Shown: positions 52,652 through 60,993 of the stretch, piece after piece
How the letters are laid out: every line of letters starts with the position of its first letter
Numbering within the stretch: the stretch's first letter is position 1
From: Pseudoalteromonas xiamenensis
GTDB lineage: Bacteria > Pseudomonadota > Gammaproteobacteria > Enterobacterales > Alteromonadaceae
Direction: 5' to 3' (one strand)
Length of the DNA: 64,000 nt
NCBI RefSeq assembly: GCF_042431545.1
Contig: NZ_JBHLYX010000007.1
Position numbers and translations under genes: made by a program
Notes under the pieces: model-generated
The model's database searches: none
Seen by the model: only the letters and a program-made list of their open reading frames with translations
Told to the model about the DNA's origin: nothing

Positions 52652-53530
52652 TTATTTGTTTTTACCTTCCGCGAAGAGCTGATCAAGCTTTTGCTCGTAA
52701 TCGTGGTAACCTAAATAATCATAGAGTTCCATTCGAGTTTGCATGGAATCGACTACCGCTTTTTGGTCACCATTGGCAAGGATAGACTGGTACACCATTT
52801 CTGCTGCTTTATTCATTGCTCGGAATGCGCTGAGTGGGTACAACACCATGTCTACTCCCCATGCGCCTAGCTCTTTTTTGTTCCAAAGTTCGGTTTGCCC
52901 AAACTCAGTAATATTGGCAAGAATTGGGACATCCAATGCTTCGCTGAATGCGCGATAATGCTCTTCTGTTTTCACAGCTTCGGCAAATATCCCATCCGCA
53001 CCCGCTGCAACGTAGGCTTTTGCACGCTCAATCGCTTTTTCAAGACCTTCTTGTGCAAACGAATCCGTACGCGCCATGATAAAGAAGTTCGGATCAGTAC
53101 GCGCATCTACTGCCGCTTTAATACGATCCACCATTTCTTCAGTCGATACGATTTCTTTATTTGGACGGTGACCACAACGTTTTTGCGCCACTTGGTCTTC
53201 AATGTGCACGGCAGCAACACCTGCTTTTTCCATATCTTTTACGGTCTTAGCAATGTTAAAAGCCCCACCCCAACCCGTGTCGATATCGACCATTAATGGC
53301 AAATCACATGCTGCGGTAATACGGTATACGTCTGCTAAGACATCGTTAAGCGACGTCATGCCTAAATCTGGCAAGCCATAGGAAGCGTTCGCTACACCGC
53401 CGCCCGACAAGTAAATTGCTTGGTGACCGATGCGCTTTGCCATCATCGCGCTGTACGCGTTGATAGTCCCAACGATTTGCAATGGTTTATTCGCCGCTAA
53501 CGCGTCACGAAATTTCTTTCCTGCACTCAT
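52652..53530 (-). CDS. prpB: 2-Methylisocitrate lyase PrpB
   Basis: The 292-residue lyase belongs to the isocitrate lyase/PEP mutase family. It has GTINAYSAMMAKRIGHQAIYLSGGG, LMVDIDTGWGGAFNIAKTV (Mg-binding Asp) and the key loop QKRCGHRPNKEIV with catalytic Cys. It splits 2-methylisocitrate into pyruvate and succinate, the last step of propionate oxidation. The start codon overlaps the stop of the GntR regulator (ATGA), so regulator and enzymes form one operon. Confidence 0.95.
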   Translation of the reverse strand: MSAGKKFRDALAANKPLQIVGTINAYSAMMAKRIGHQAIYLSGGGVANASYGLPDLGMTSLNDVLADVYRITAACDLPLMVDIDTGWGGAFNIAKTVKDMEKAGVAAVHIEDQVAQKRCGHRPNKEIVSTEEMVDRIKAAVDARTDPNFFIMARTDSFAQEGLEKAIERAKAYVAAGADGIFAEAVKTEEHYRAFSEALDVPILANITEFGQTELWNKKELGAWGVDMVLYPLSAFRAMNKAAEMVYQSILANGDQKAVVDSMQTRMELYDYLGYHDYEQKLDQLFAEGKNK

Positions 53531-54216
53531 GATGATCTCTCTTTGCTGTTATCGCTCGAAAGCTTGTTGGCAATGTTATTTTTAGAATATTGAATATGAC
53601 GACGCATCAGCATTTCCGCAAGTTCAGGGTCGCGATTACTGATTGCGCGCACAATATGTTTATGTTCATCAAACGCGGTGGTTACGCGAGGTCCCGCCAT
53701 CCCTAACTGTACTCGATACATTCGAATCAAATGGTACATACCGTTAATAAGCATGTTAATTAGATGATTATTTTTACTACCAAGAATTATCCGATAATGA
53801 AAATCGACGTCCCCCGCTTCTTGATAGTATGACTCTCCACCTTTGACCTCATCAAAGTGATCACCAAGCAATGCGTTTAAACCTTGAATGTCTTCATCCG
53901 TCATGTGAATAGCAGCTAAACGTGCTGCCATCCCTTCTAAGGATTCACGTACTTGGTACAACTCTTCAAGCCCAGCCTCGCTCAGCGTGACGACTCGTGC
54001 ACCGACATTCGCTTTACGCTCCACTAAATGACACGCTTCAAGACGGTTAATTGCTTCACGAACAACCGCTCGACTGACGGTGTATTTTGTCGACAATTCA
54101 GTTTCACTCAACTTAGTGCCTGAGGGGATCTCTCCATCGACAATTTCTTTTCGCATGCGATAAAACGTTTTGTCTGAAGAAGTTACAGCTTGCTCAGTAA
54201 AGATATCTAGGGCCAT
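53527..54216 (-). CDS. GntR-family (FadR/VanR type) regulator of the prp operon
   Basis: About 229 residues with a winged helix (TFYRMRKEIVDGEIPSGTKLSETELSTKYTVSRAVVREAINRLEA). The FCD ligand domain has ESLEGMAARLAA, DVDFHYRIILGSKNNHL and FDEHKHIVRAISNRD, where Asp and His bind metal. It sits first in the operon and overlaps prpB by four bases, so it likely represses prp and itself, with a methylcitrate-cycle intermediate as inducer. ATG 54216 is chosen because a TTG at 54237 abuts the operator. Regulator type differs from the sigma-54 PrpR of enterics. Confidence 0.9.
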   Translation of the reverse strand: MALDIFTEQAVTSSDKTFYRMRKEIVDGEIPSGTKLSETELSTKYTVSRAVVREAINRLEACHLVERKANVGARVVTLSEAGLEELYQVRESLEGMAARLAAIHMTDEDIQGLNALLGDHFDEVKGGESYYQEAGDVDFHYRIILGSKNNHLINMLINGMYHLIRMYRVQLGMAGPRVTTAFDEHKHIVRAISNRDPELAEMLMRRHIQYSKNNIANKLSSDNSKERSS

Positions 54217-54238
54217 ATTCAAAAGTGGAGATGACAAG

Positions 54239-54300
54239 TTGTAGACAATCTTAGCAGTATTTTAAGAATGATCAATATAAAACCCTAAGATTGTCGACAA
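54239..54300. promoter_or_regulatory. Paired candidate operators for the prp GntR regulator
   Basis: TTGTAGACAATCTTAG (54239-54254) and CTAAGATTGTCGACAA (54285-54300) are inverted copies with one mismatch in 16 bases. Each holds a TTGTnnACAA palindrome, typical of FadR-type sites. They lie between the regulator and the divergent binding-protein gene, so both could be controlled. Confidence 0.6.
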
Positions 54301-54388
54301 AAGTAGCATGCCTTACACAATAAATTCACTTTATCTATCAAGAGGCAGTCGACTATACTTTGTTTAGTTCTAGCTGGAGTTGTTGATT

Positions 54389-55114
54389 GTGAAGTCATTT
54401 TTTAGAGCTTTGGTTGTAATCTTTGTTTCTGCGCTCACTTTTGATGCGTCGGCAAAGCTGCAAGTATTGACTGAGTTGTCCCCACCCAATCAAACAATGG
54501 TGAATAACGAAGTGTCTGGTTCCAGTACGGAACTGGTGAGAATGATCCTGTCAAAATCCAATCTTGAAGGTGATTTTACTTTACTGCCATGGGCACGAGC
54601 CTACCATCTCGCAAAAAACCAGCCTAATGCGCTGATTTATAGTATTGCTAGAACTACCGAGCGAGAAACACTCTTTCGTTGGATTGGCCCTGTAGCAGTA
54701 TTTGAGCTCGGGTTTGTAACCAATAGTTATAGAGACGATATTGCTCTAGCGACCGTAGAGCAAGCAAGAGCCTACCGAATTGCCGTACAGCGTAACGATA
54801 TTGCTCAGACGATTCTCACTGAAATGGGCTTTGACGTTGTCGTCACCAGTGATATTGAAAAGTCATATCAACTGTTAGTGACAAATAAAATCGATTTTGT
54901 GATTGATGACAAACGTCTAATAAAAAATATGGCGAAAGAACTCAATTTACCTGAAGACCAGTTTAAATTCGCACTCCCCGTTCCTGAATTATTTGTCAAA
55001 GGCTATCTCGCGGCGAATAAAGATTTACCGGAAGAACAGTATCAAGCGCTACTGAGCGCATATCAGTACATTTCCAAATCGGCTGTTTATTCCGAAGTGC
55101 TTCACCTCAACTAG
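54389..55114 (+). CDS. Orphan periplasmic solute-binding protein (family 3-like)
   Basis: About 241 residues with a signal peptide (ALVVIFVSALTFDASA). The mature part shows LQVLTELSPPNQTMVNNEVSGSSTELVRMI, FTLLPWARAYHLAKNQPNALIYSIARTTERE and NKIDFVIDDKRLI, the amino-acid-type binding-protein fold. The GTG at 54389 stands nine bases after GGAG; TTG codons just upstream are alternatives. It is divergent from the prp regulator and may share its operators. No transporter genes adjoin it. Ligand unknown. Confidence 0.72.
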   Translation: MKSFFRALVVIFVSALTFDASAKLQVLTELSPPNQTMVNNEVSGSSTELVRMILSKSNLEGDFTLLPWARAYHLAKNQPNALIYSIARTTERETLFRWIGPVAVFELGFVTNSYRDDIALATVEQARAYRIAVQRNDIAQTILTEMGFDVVVTSDIEKSYQLLVTNKIDFVIDDKRLIKNMAKELNLPEDQFKFALPVPELFVKGYLAANKDLPEEQYQALLSAYQYISKSAVYSEVLHLN

Positions 55115-55199
55115 TCGAATTGACGGATAAGCAGTAACAGCGAGGAAGTGTGTGCAATTGAACACCTTATTACTGATATGCATAGTCGAACCTAAAAAC

Positions 55200-55222
55200 A
55201 AAAAAGCAGGCCTGGGCCTGCT
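55200..55222 (-). terminator. Terminator of the cold-shock gene
   Basis: On the minus strand AGCAGGCC-CA-GGCCTGCT is followed by TTTTTG. The stem probably also acts for the convergent binding-protein gene. Confidence 0.85.
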
Positions 55223-55250
55223 CTTTCATCAAATTCTGTAGCTCTATGTA

Positions 55251-55460
55251 TTAAAGAACTTTAATACTTTCAGCTTGAGGACCTTTTTGGCCTTGAGTGA
55301 TAGAGAACTCAACCTTTTGGCCTTCTGCTAGCGTACGGAAACCGTTACCTTCGATAGCGCTGAAGTGAGCGAATACGTCAGGGCCGTTTTCCTGTGCAAT
55401 AAAACCAAAACCTTTTGATTCATTAAACCACTTTACGGTGCCTGTTACAGTTTGTGACAT
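55251..55460 (-). CDS. Cold-shock-domain protein (CspA family)
   Basis: The 69-residue protein is a single cold-shock domain with VKWFNESKGFGFIAQE (RNP1, KGFGFI) and DVFAHFSAI (RNP2, with Ala where Val is usual). It binds single-stranded RNA/DNA and prevents RNA secondary structure. The ~300 bases before it contain no other gene and may include a structured leader, as in cold-inducible csp genes. Whether this paralog is cold-induced cannot be seen. Confidence 0.95.
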   Translation of the reverse strand: MSQTVTGTVKWFNESKGFGFIAQENGPDVFAHFSAIEGNGFRTLAEGQKVEFSITQGQKGPQAESIKVL

Positions 55461-55760
55461 AGTACTAAATCCTAAATATTAAACATTTGTGCCCGAAGGC
55501 ATTTTAAAGATCAAAAAAATACGGAGCTTAAAACTTCAGGACGGTACTACAGCTTACAAACGCTAGACAACGTAATGGAATTTCAAACGACGGACTTTTC
55601 TGTCCTTCACCATCTTATTGCCACTCATAGACCAAGTCAATGTATTTGGGGTCGGTATAAAAAATAATTCAAGCGTGTCTAATTTAGTTGATCTAGCACG
55701 TTAACGCGCGTTCTTGGATGAGGTAAAATAGCGAAAATTCATTGATGGAAGGGGAACGCA

Positions 55761-56465
55761 TTGACCCGTTTGTTGCAAGCTTTACTACTAAGTTGTAGTC
55801 TCTGTACATACACCTTTGCAAGTGAGCAAAAAGCGGTAACGCAACTGCGGATTTCCTATCTTAACCACCCTTCGGTACTTTCTTTTGCACTTCCAATTGT
55901 CAAAAGTGCTTACCTACGAGCAGGCATCGATGCGGAGTTTATCGAGCTTCCTGCACATCGTTTATTGCAAGAAATAGACGCAGGGCACACTGACGGCGAT
56001 GTGATCCATGCACAAGAGATATTCACGCCATTTTCAAACATTATGAAAGTTGGGCCACCTTTGACACGAGTTGAATATCTACTCCTTTGCGCCCCTGATG
56101 TACCTTGTGACAACTCGGTTTTGATTTCAAGCCCCGAAACGATTGTAGCCACCGACCAATCAAAGCGAGTGATTACCAGCCAATATCCGTCAGCACGAAA
56201 CCGTAATTTTTATCCACTTAATTTTTTAGGCAAGCTACCAGAACTCTTAAACACACATCGATTTAATTACGCAATTTATATCGTATCAAGTGAGTGGCCA
56301 CTCCCCGAAAGCTTGCAACATTTACAGATGCATCCGCTTTTTTCATCCGAAGCCTATCACATATTACATAAGCGGTTTGCAAAACTTGCACCCGTGATAG
56401 GAAAAGCGATAGAAGAAGAATTAGAGAAGCGGAATAGCCAAGCTAATCAAATCACCAAAGAATAG
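55761..56465 (+). CDS. Orphan periplasmic solute-binding-like protein
   Basis: A 234-residue exported protein with TTG start after GAAGGGG (signal peptide LLLSCSLCTYTFA). The mature part (TQLRISYLNHPSVLSFALPIVKSAYLRAGIDAEFIELPAHRLLQEIDAGHTDGDV) reads like a shortened family 3 binding protein. The second lobe (FYPLNFLGKLPELLNTHRFNYAIYIVSSEW) is less typical. A possible -10 TAAAAT lies at about 55724. It has no transporter neighbours. It is the third such orphan in the window, after those at 40541 and 54389. Confidence 0.7.
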   Translation: MTRLLQALLLSCSLCTYTFASEQKAVTQLRISYLNHPSVLSFALPIVKSAYLRAGIDAEFIELPAHRLLQEIDAGHTDGDVIHAQEIFTPFSNIMKVGPPLTRVEYLLLCAPDVPCDNSVLISSPETIVATDQSKRVITSQYPSARNRNFYPLNFLGKLPELLNTHRFNYAIYIVSSEWPLPESLQHLQMHPLFSSEAYHILHKRFAKLAPVIGKAIEEELEKRNSQANQITKE

Positions 56466-56586
56466 AATTAACTCCTGAGTTAAGAGTCATCCAATCGCCA
56501 ATATGTTTAAAAATTAGAAAAACACCAAGTATAAAGGTGACAATATGTGCCTAAAGTACCCATATAGCCACATTTTTTATCAGGTA

Positions 56587-57300
56587 TTAATACTCGTATT
56601 CCAGCGCTAAACGAAAACTATGATCTTTACCATTGTGACCGATTTCCGATATGAATCCTGCTTCCCACTTTAACTGACGTTGACCTTCAAAACGGTAAAG
56701 GCCGATAAAACCAGGTCCAATGCCAAAAAAATCCTGACCCGCGTAAATCTCTATCGCTGGTTGAAATGCTGGAACTAAACGATAACGATACTGAGCACGG
56801 AACTCGCTTTCCCATTCATCCTCAATGTCTTTTCCCCATTCTCTAATAAGAAAAGCGTTCATCGTTAAACTCGTGCGGCCAATCTCCTTTTCGAAAATTA
56901 AACCCGTTGTTGCTTCGTAGGCTGATTCTTTGGTACGTTTTTCAAGTTCAAACAGAAGCCCCCAGTCCGCCCAGTACTTCCCTTGTTCGACTATTTGCCA
57001 ACGTACTTCACCTTCAAATGCGGCCAAATCGTAGTTGTCTCTATCGTTTGGATTACGCTCTCCGATCGCGAAGCCTTCAATCGCAAGCCCTTCTGCGACC
57101 GCAAAGCCGAGGCCAAAACGTTGCGCCAAATAGTTCTTAGTGTCTGTTTGCCGTGAGTGTAATCGCCATTCTGCTGCTTTTTCATTTGGTAAAACATAAG
57201 GATGATAAACTTTATCCACGACCATCCCATCTGCCCATGCAAAAATTGGCGACAAGGCCACACATAACCAAACTGACACAAACGCAGTTACTCGTTTCAT
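56587..57300 (-). CDS. Probable outer-membrane beta-barrel protein at the operon end
   Basis: The 237-residue protein has a signal peptide (ALSPIFAWA) and alternating hydrophobic/polar strands (LAQRFGLGFAVAEGLAIEGFAIG, AAFEGEVRWQIVEQGKYWADWGLLFELEKR, LTMNAFLIREWG, FRAQYRYRLVPAFQPAIEIYAGQ). The end aromatic residue (FRLALEYEY) fits an outer-membrane barrel. I do not recognise a family with known function. It overlaps the FTR1-like gene by four bases and is the last gene of the long operon. Confidence 0.72.
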   Translation of the reverse strand: MKRVTAFVSVWLCVALSPIFAWADGMVVDKVYHPYVLPNEKAAEWRLHSRQTDTKNYLAQRFGLGFAVAEGLAIEGFAIGERNPNDRDNYDLAAFEGEVRWQIVEQGKYWADWGLLFELEKRTKESAYEATTGLIFEKEIGRTSLTMNAFLIREWGKDIEDEWESEFRAQYRYRLVPAFQPAIEIYAGQDFFGIGPGFIGLYRFEGQRQLKWEAGFISEIGHNGKDHSFRLALEYEY

Positions 57301-58043
57301 GCAAGACTCCTTAAGTTACGACGTTGCACCGATGCGATGACAAAAAAACAAAACAAAACACTGCCAATATAGGCCACTAAACTAACCAGTCCGGGACTTG
57401 CTTCATACCCCATAAGTGCTCTCAACACTCGGCCAATGACCGAATGCTCATCCAGAATGAGTCGTAAATCGTAAACGCCAGAGGAGGTTGGCAGTAAATC
57501 AATTTGCGCCCCTAAATCTGCGGCAATCGCTATTTTACTGCCCGCGTGTAGAGCGAATAGGGCTAACAACATCCTTGGCAGTGCTCGTACATTTGTATTG
57601 GCAAGGAAGAAATAGAGCAGCGTGCTGAAGCTAAAACAAATGCCTATCCCCAGCATGGTGCCAATTGCAAGAGATTGCATGGCATCTGCAGACGCAAAGC
57701 CAACGATATAGGTTAAAAAATTACTGAGGTAAACGACTATCGCGATGACGATTGCGAATTGTGGCCAGCGACTTGTGCGATGAATGAAACTCATGATCAT
57801 GGCAATGTAAAGTGCACTGAGCATCAGCATTTGAGTAATCTCAAGCCCTCGATAATCAAACCACTGGCTCACCATACCTATTAAATTTAGATATACAATG
57901 CTAAGTCCAACACCCAAAATAGTTGCATTTAATGATTGTCTATTCGAGATACGATTCTCGCTGACGACTTGACGCAATAACACCCACAATAACGCGATTG
58001 GTAAACACTGATTGATACTAATAATCACGGTGTTAAGAAGCAT
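57297..58043 (-). CDS. FTR1-like membrane protein without the REXXE motif at its N-terminus
   Basis: The 248-residue protein has seven helices and, in its second half, the look of FTR1/EfeU iron permeases: FFLANTNVRALPRMLLALFALHAGSKIAIAADLGAQIDLLP and VIGRVLRALMGYEASPGLVSLVAYIGSVL. The REXXE motif that conducts iron in FTR1 would be in the first helix, but the sequence there is TVIISINQCLPIALLW. I find no REXXE in the rest of the protein either. Transport may therefore be altered or lost. The neighbouring cupredoxin-like gene overlaps it by 11 bases, as EfeO-type partners often do. Confidence 0.75.
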   Translation of the reverse strand: MLLNTVIISINQCLPIALLWVLLRQVVSENRISNRQSLNATILGVGLSIVYLNLIGMVSQWFDYRGLEITQMLMLSALYIAMIMSFIHRTSRWPQFAIVIAIVVYLSNFLTYIVGFASADAMQSLAIGTMLGIGICFSFSTLLYFFLANTNVRALPRMLLALFALHAGSKIAIAADLGAQIDLLPTSSGVYDLRLILDEHSVIGRVLRALMGYEASPGLVSLVAYIGSVLFCFFVIASVQRRNLRSLA

Positions 58044-58383
58044 TGTCAGGCTCCTTCGCGACCACTATCCCTTGCGCTGTGTTTGGTGAAAACTCACCAA
58101 AGAAGCGGTATTCGCCAGGTTCTAAAGGGCCAATATAAATAACACTTTTACGACCGGGAAAAAGTACCTTTTCTCTATTCAGATCAAAACTGTCGAACTC
58201 TTCAGGTTCGGCATCTTTGTTTTCAATAACTAAGCGAACTTTCTTTCCGGCAGGCACTTCCACTTTCGCAGGCGTGAACAGATGGTTTTCAAGTACCAAT
58301 AGAAAGCTGTCACTTGCGAAAGCAAGTGTACTGATAAAAAATCCGCTAAACGTCAGTAAAAGACAAAAAGCGTTAATTTTCAT
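58033..58383 (-). CDS. Exported cupredoxin-fold protein without type-1 copper ligands
   Basis: The 116-residue protein has a signal peptide (FISTLAFA) and an EfeO-like cupredoxin fold: LENHLFTPAKVEVPAGKKVRLVIENKD, PEEFDSFDLNREKVLFPGRKSVIYIGPLEPGEYRFFGEFSPNTAQGIVV. The mature chain has no Cys or Met and only one His, so no type-1 copper site. Acidic residues in PEEFDSFD may bind a different metal, as in iron-transport cupredoxins. It overlaps the kinase gene upstream and the FTR1-like gene downstream by 11 bases each. Confidence 0.85.
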   Translation of the reverse strand: MKINAFCLLLTFSGFFISTLAFASDSFLLVLENHLFTPAKVEVPAGKKVRLVIENKDAEPEEFDSFDLNREKVLFPGRKSVIYIGPLEPGEYRFFGEFSPNTAQGIVVAKEPDNAS

Positions 58384-59683
58384 CTGACTCCTTGTTAAAC
58401 CATACTGTTACCATTAGGCCGCCAAGACTAGCACGAGATAGTTCAATTTTAGCATGATAAATTGCAATTATTTGTTGAACAATGGCCATACCCAGTCCCG
58501 CACCTTTTTCACCAGAGGGGTGTTTATCACCACCAACGCGATAAAAACGGTCAAAAACGCGCGCGATTTGCTCATCAGTCATGCCTGGACCTGAATCCTC
58601 AATTCGCCAACCTACTTGGTTATTTTTATTAATCAGCGCTAGTTTAATCTCTCCACCTTGCGGTGTGTACTTAACCGCATTACTCAGCAAATTTCCCAAT
58701 AATGTATTCAAGGTGAAATCACATCCTTGAATGGTTACGCTGTCACCTTGTAGGCTAATTTGGTGATTTTTAGCGTCTATCTTGGCATAGTTGTCAGCTA
58801 CAATTTGTTGAGTCACGCTCAGTAAATCTTTTGCGCTAAATTGGTTTTGCCATGAATCAGGCTCGGTGCGCGCTAGCGTCAGCATTTGCTCAACAATATG
58901 ATTAAGCTGAGCAATACCAAGTTCCATGGCCTTGATACCATGCATATCGCCAGAGGCAACATTATGTAAATTTACTTTCAAACTGCTGATGGGCGTTTTC
59001 AATTCATGGGCGGCATCAGAGGCGAAATACCGCTCTCTTAAATACGCCGCCTCTACTTTCTTGAACAAGCTATTCATCCGTTCAATAACGGGGGCCACTT
59101 CCGCATCTTCAGAGCGAGTTTTCAGCTGGGTGAAGTCGTTTGCGCGTCGAAATTGAAGTTCCTTAGAAAGTAAGGTTAACGGTTTTAGTGCTCGCCTTAC
59201 ATACCAAGCAATAGCAAGTGCAAGGAACGGCATAATAAGCACGAGCGGTGTCATCGCTGACACTATCAACGACTCGATGAGCGCAAAACGCTTGTTAACT
59301 GGCTCGGCCAAAAGTAGCGTTTTGTCTCCCTTTTGTTCAACATAAACTCTCAGACGTTTACCTGACACATTAACCGTTCTAAACTCAGATTTTAAGAAAT
59401 CTTCATGCGGCGTACTTTTCAGTAGAGCTGCACTGTAAATTGTGTCTGTGCCTTGCCAGAGTTTGGCATAAAACTCATTTTGCTCAGGCCAAGAAGCAAC
59501 AGGTGTCTCAATTAATACCTGACTCAAACTGACAAGCTGCTGATCTAACTGCTTTTCCGCTTCGTTAAAACTCGTATCATAACCTTGCAGTAGTGCCATA
59601 AACGCCGTGAGCACAAGGCAGGACAAGATTATCAACGTCAGCCTTAAGTTAATGGACAAACGTTTGGCGGGGGCAGTAGACAT
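58373..59683 (-). CDS. Sensor histidine kinase of the long operon
   Basis: The 436-residue kinase has two membrane helices (INLRLTLIILSCLVLTAFMALL and ALIESLIVSAMTPLVLIMPFLALAIAWYV) flanking a periplasmic domain of about 100 residues, then HAMP, and DAAHELKTPISSLKVNLHN with the phospho-His. The ATPase domain has LLGNLLSNAVKYT, EDSGPGMTDEQ, FDRFYR and GAGLGMAIV. This is the QseC/PmrB-like arrangement. Its start follows the response regulator directly, and its end overlaps the cupredoxin gene, so it is co-expressed with the putative metal-transport genes. The signal may be a metal ion or the operon's own product. Confidence 0.93.
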   Translation of the reverse strand: MSTAPAKRLSINLRLTLIILSCLVLTAFMALLQGYDTSFNEAEKQLDQQLVSLSQVLIETPVASWPEQNEFYAKLWQGTDTIYSAALLKSTPHEDFLKSEFRTVNVSGKRLRVYVEQKGDKTLLLAEPVNKRFALIESLIVSAMTPLVLIMPFLALAIAWYVRRALKPLTLLSKELQFRRANDFTQLKTRSEDAEVAPVIERMNSLFKKVEAAYLRERYFASDAAHELKTPISSLKVNLHNVASGDMHGIKAMELGIAQLNHIVEQMLTLARTEPDSWQNQFSAKDLLSVTQQIVADNYAKIDAKNHQISLQGDSVTIQGCDFTLNTLLGNLLSNAVKYTPQGGEIKLALINKNNQVGWRIEDSGPGMTDEQIARVFDRFYRVGGDKHPSGEKGAGLGMAIVQQIIAIYHAKIELSRASLGGLMVTVWFNKESDEN

Positions 59684-60343
59684 TTACTTCTTACCCATCA
59701 CGTAGCCAATGCCGCGTAATGTTTTAATCGTGTCTTTAGGGAGTTTTTTTCGTAGGTGGTGAATATGAACTTCAATAGCATTTGAGCCAAGTTCCTCACC
59801 CCATTGATAAAGTTTATTTTCAAGCTGTTCTTTCGATAACACTCGCCCCACGTTTTCCATCAATGCTTTTAGTAACATGAATTCCTTACGTGGCAAATTG
59901 AGCGCAGCGCCATCAACGGTTGCGGAGTGACTAGCTAAGTCCAGTTCAATTCCATCTTGTTTAATAACACTCGACGTTGTTTGAGTAAAACGACGGCTAA
60001 TTACGCGAAGGCGTGCAAAAAGTTCAATTGGTTCAAATGGTTTAGGTAGGTAGTCATCTGCGCCTAAATCAAGACCCGAAATTTTATCTTGAATGCTGTC
60101 ACGTGCCGTTAAGATAATAACCGCAATCGCCATTTTCTTACGTCGAATGGTTTTTAAAAGATTTAGGCCGTCACCGTCGGGTAAGCCCAAATCTAAAACG
60201 ACCAATTCCGTATTGTCTTCACTCAACAGGTTTTCCGCTACCGCTAACGTTGATGCATGATCAACGCTGTAACCTTCTTTTTGCAGTGAGTGTATAAGCC
60301 CTTCAGCAAGAAGGGCATCATCTTCAACTAATAATAATCTCAT
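59684..60343 (-). CDS. OmpR-family response regulator of the long operon
   Basis: The 219-residue regulator has receiver Asp in LVVLDLGLPDGDGLNLL (about 51), Lys in DYLPKPFEP and a winged-helix output (LNLPRKEFMLLKALMENVGRVLSKEQLENKLY ... IEVHIHHLRKKL...IKTLRGIGYVMG), as in QseB/PmrA. Its start overlaps the stop of the repeat-protein gene by one base, and the kinase begins directly after it. It very likely controls this operon; its binding site would lie upstream of the window. Confidence 0.95.
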   Translation of the reverse strand: MRLLLVEDDALLAEGLIHSLQKEGYSVDHASTLAVAENLLSEDNTELVVLDLGLPDGDGLNLLKTIRRKKMAIAVIILTARDSIQDKISGLDLGADDYLPKPFEPIELFARLRVISRRFTQTTSSVIKQDGIELDLASHSATVDGAALNLPRKEFMLLKALMENVGRVLSKEQLENKLYQWGEELGSNAIEVHIHHLRKKLPKDTIKTLRGIGYVMGKK

Positions 60344-60993
60344 TAATGCTTTTTCAGTTTCTTTTCTACTTTCGCCAATAACTCATCAACTTCAAGCTGA
60401 CGATATTTATCTGCTTTTTCACGGCCATCACGCTTAGGTGCTGACTTTGCCTTTTGTAAATGTTCAAAAGCAGCTTGGTATTTTTTCTCATCATAGAGAA
60501 AATCGGCGTAAAAGTAATTAACATCCAAACCATCAGGGTTAATTTCTAATGACTTTTTGAAAAAGTTTTGGGCTTTTTTATCGCTACCAAAGCCAATCGG
60601 CCAACCTGGGACCTTCGCGTATAACGTACCTAAACTCGTTAGTGCTGAGCCTTGAAGTGCATTCTCATCGATTTTGATTGCTTTTTCTAACTCATCTTTT
60701 GCTGCTTCCGCAAGTCCCAATGCACCTAAACCACCTTTAGCACCAGCAAAACTAGACTGAACAATTCCATGCCAAATATGGCTTTCTGCTTTTTCAGGAT
60801 AGTGTTCTACCAACGCTTCACTTTCTTTTACGAGTGCTTCAAACGCCTTTTCTTTAGCATCATCCTGCAGCTCATAATTCACGGTAGCCCAACTATGTTG
60901 TACCGCGCTTAAGTCTGCCAAGAAATCATTCCCAGCCCATAGCTGTGCGCAGAAAAAGGCACTGCTTGCTAAAATTAATGATTTAATTTTCAT
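60343..60993 (-). CDS. Exported TPR-like helical repeat protein
   Basis: The 216-residue protein has a signal peptide (AFFCAQLWA) and helical repeats, e.g. SHIWHGIVQSSFAGAKGGLGALGLAEAAKDELEKAIKID, GSALTSLGTLYAKVPGWPIGFGSDKKAQNFFKKSLEINPDGLDVNYFYADFLYDEKKYQAAFEHLQKA. The glycine-rich stretch GAKGGLGALGLA is unusual between TPR helices. The gene overlaps SDR and response-regulator neighbours by a few bases. Its place between biosynthetic and signalling genes suggests an envelope scaffold, but no function is established. Confidence 0.8.
   Translation of the reverse strand: MKIKSLILASSAFFCAQLWAGNDFLADLSAVQHSWATVNYELQDDAKEKAFEALVKESEALVEHYPEKAESHIWHGIVQSSFAGAKGGLGALGLAEAAKDELEKAIKIDENALQGSALTSLGTLYAKVPGWPIGFGSDKKAQNFFKKSLEINPDGLDVNYFYADFLYDEKKYQAAFEHLQKAKSAPKRDGREKADKYRQLEVDELLAKVEKKLKKH

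Noticed and set aside
57297..58383. A complete EfeUOB ferrous-iron import system
   Set aside because: There is no EfeB peroxidase, the FTR1-like protein lacks REXXE, and the cupredoxin stands without the M75 peptidase-like part of EfeO.
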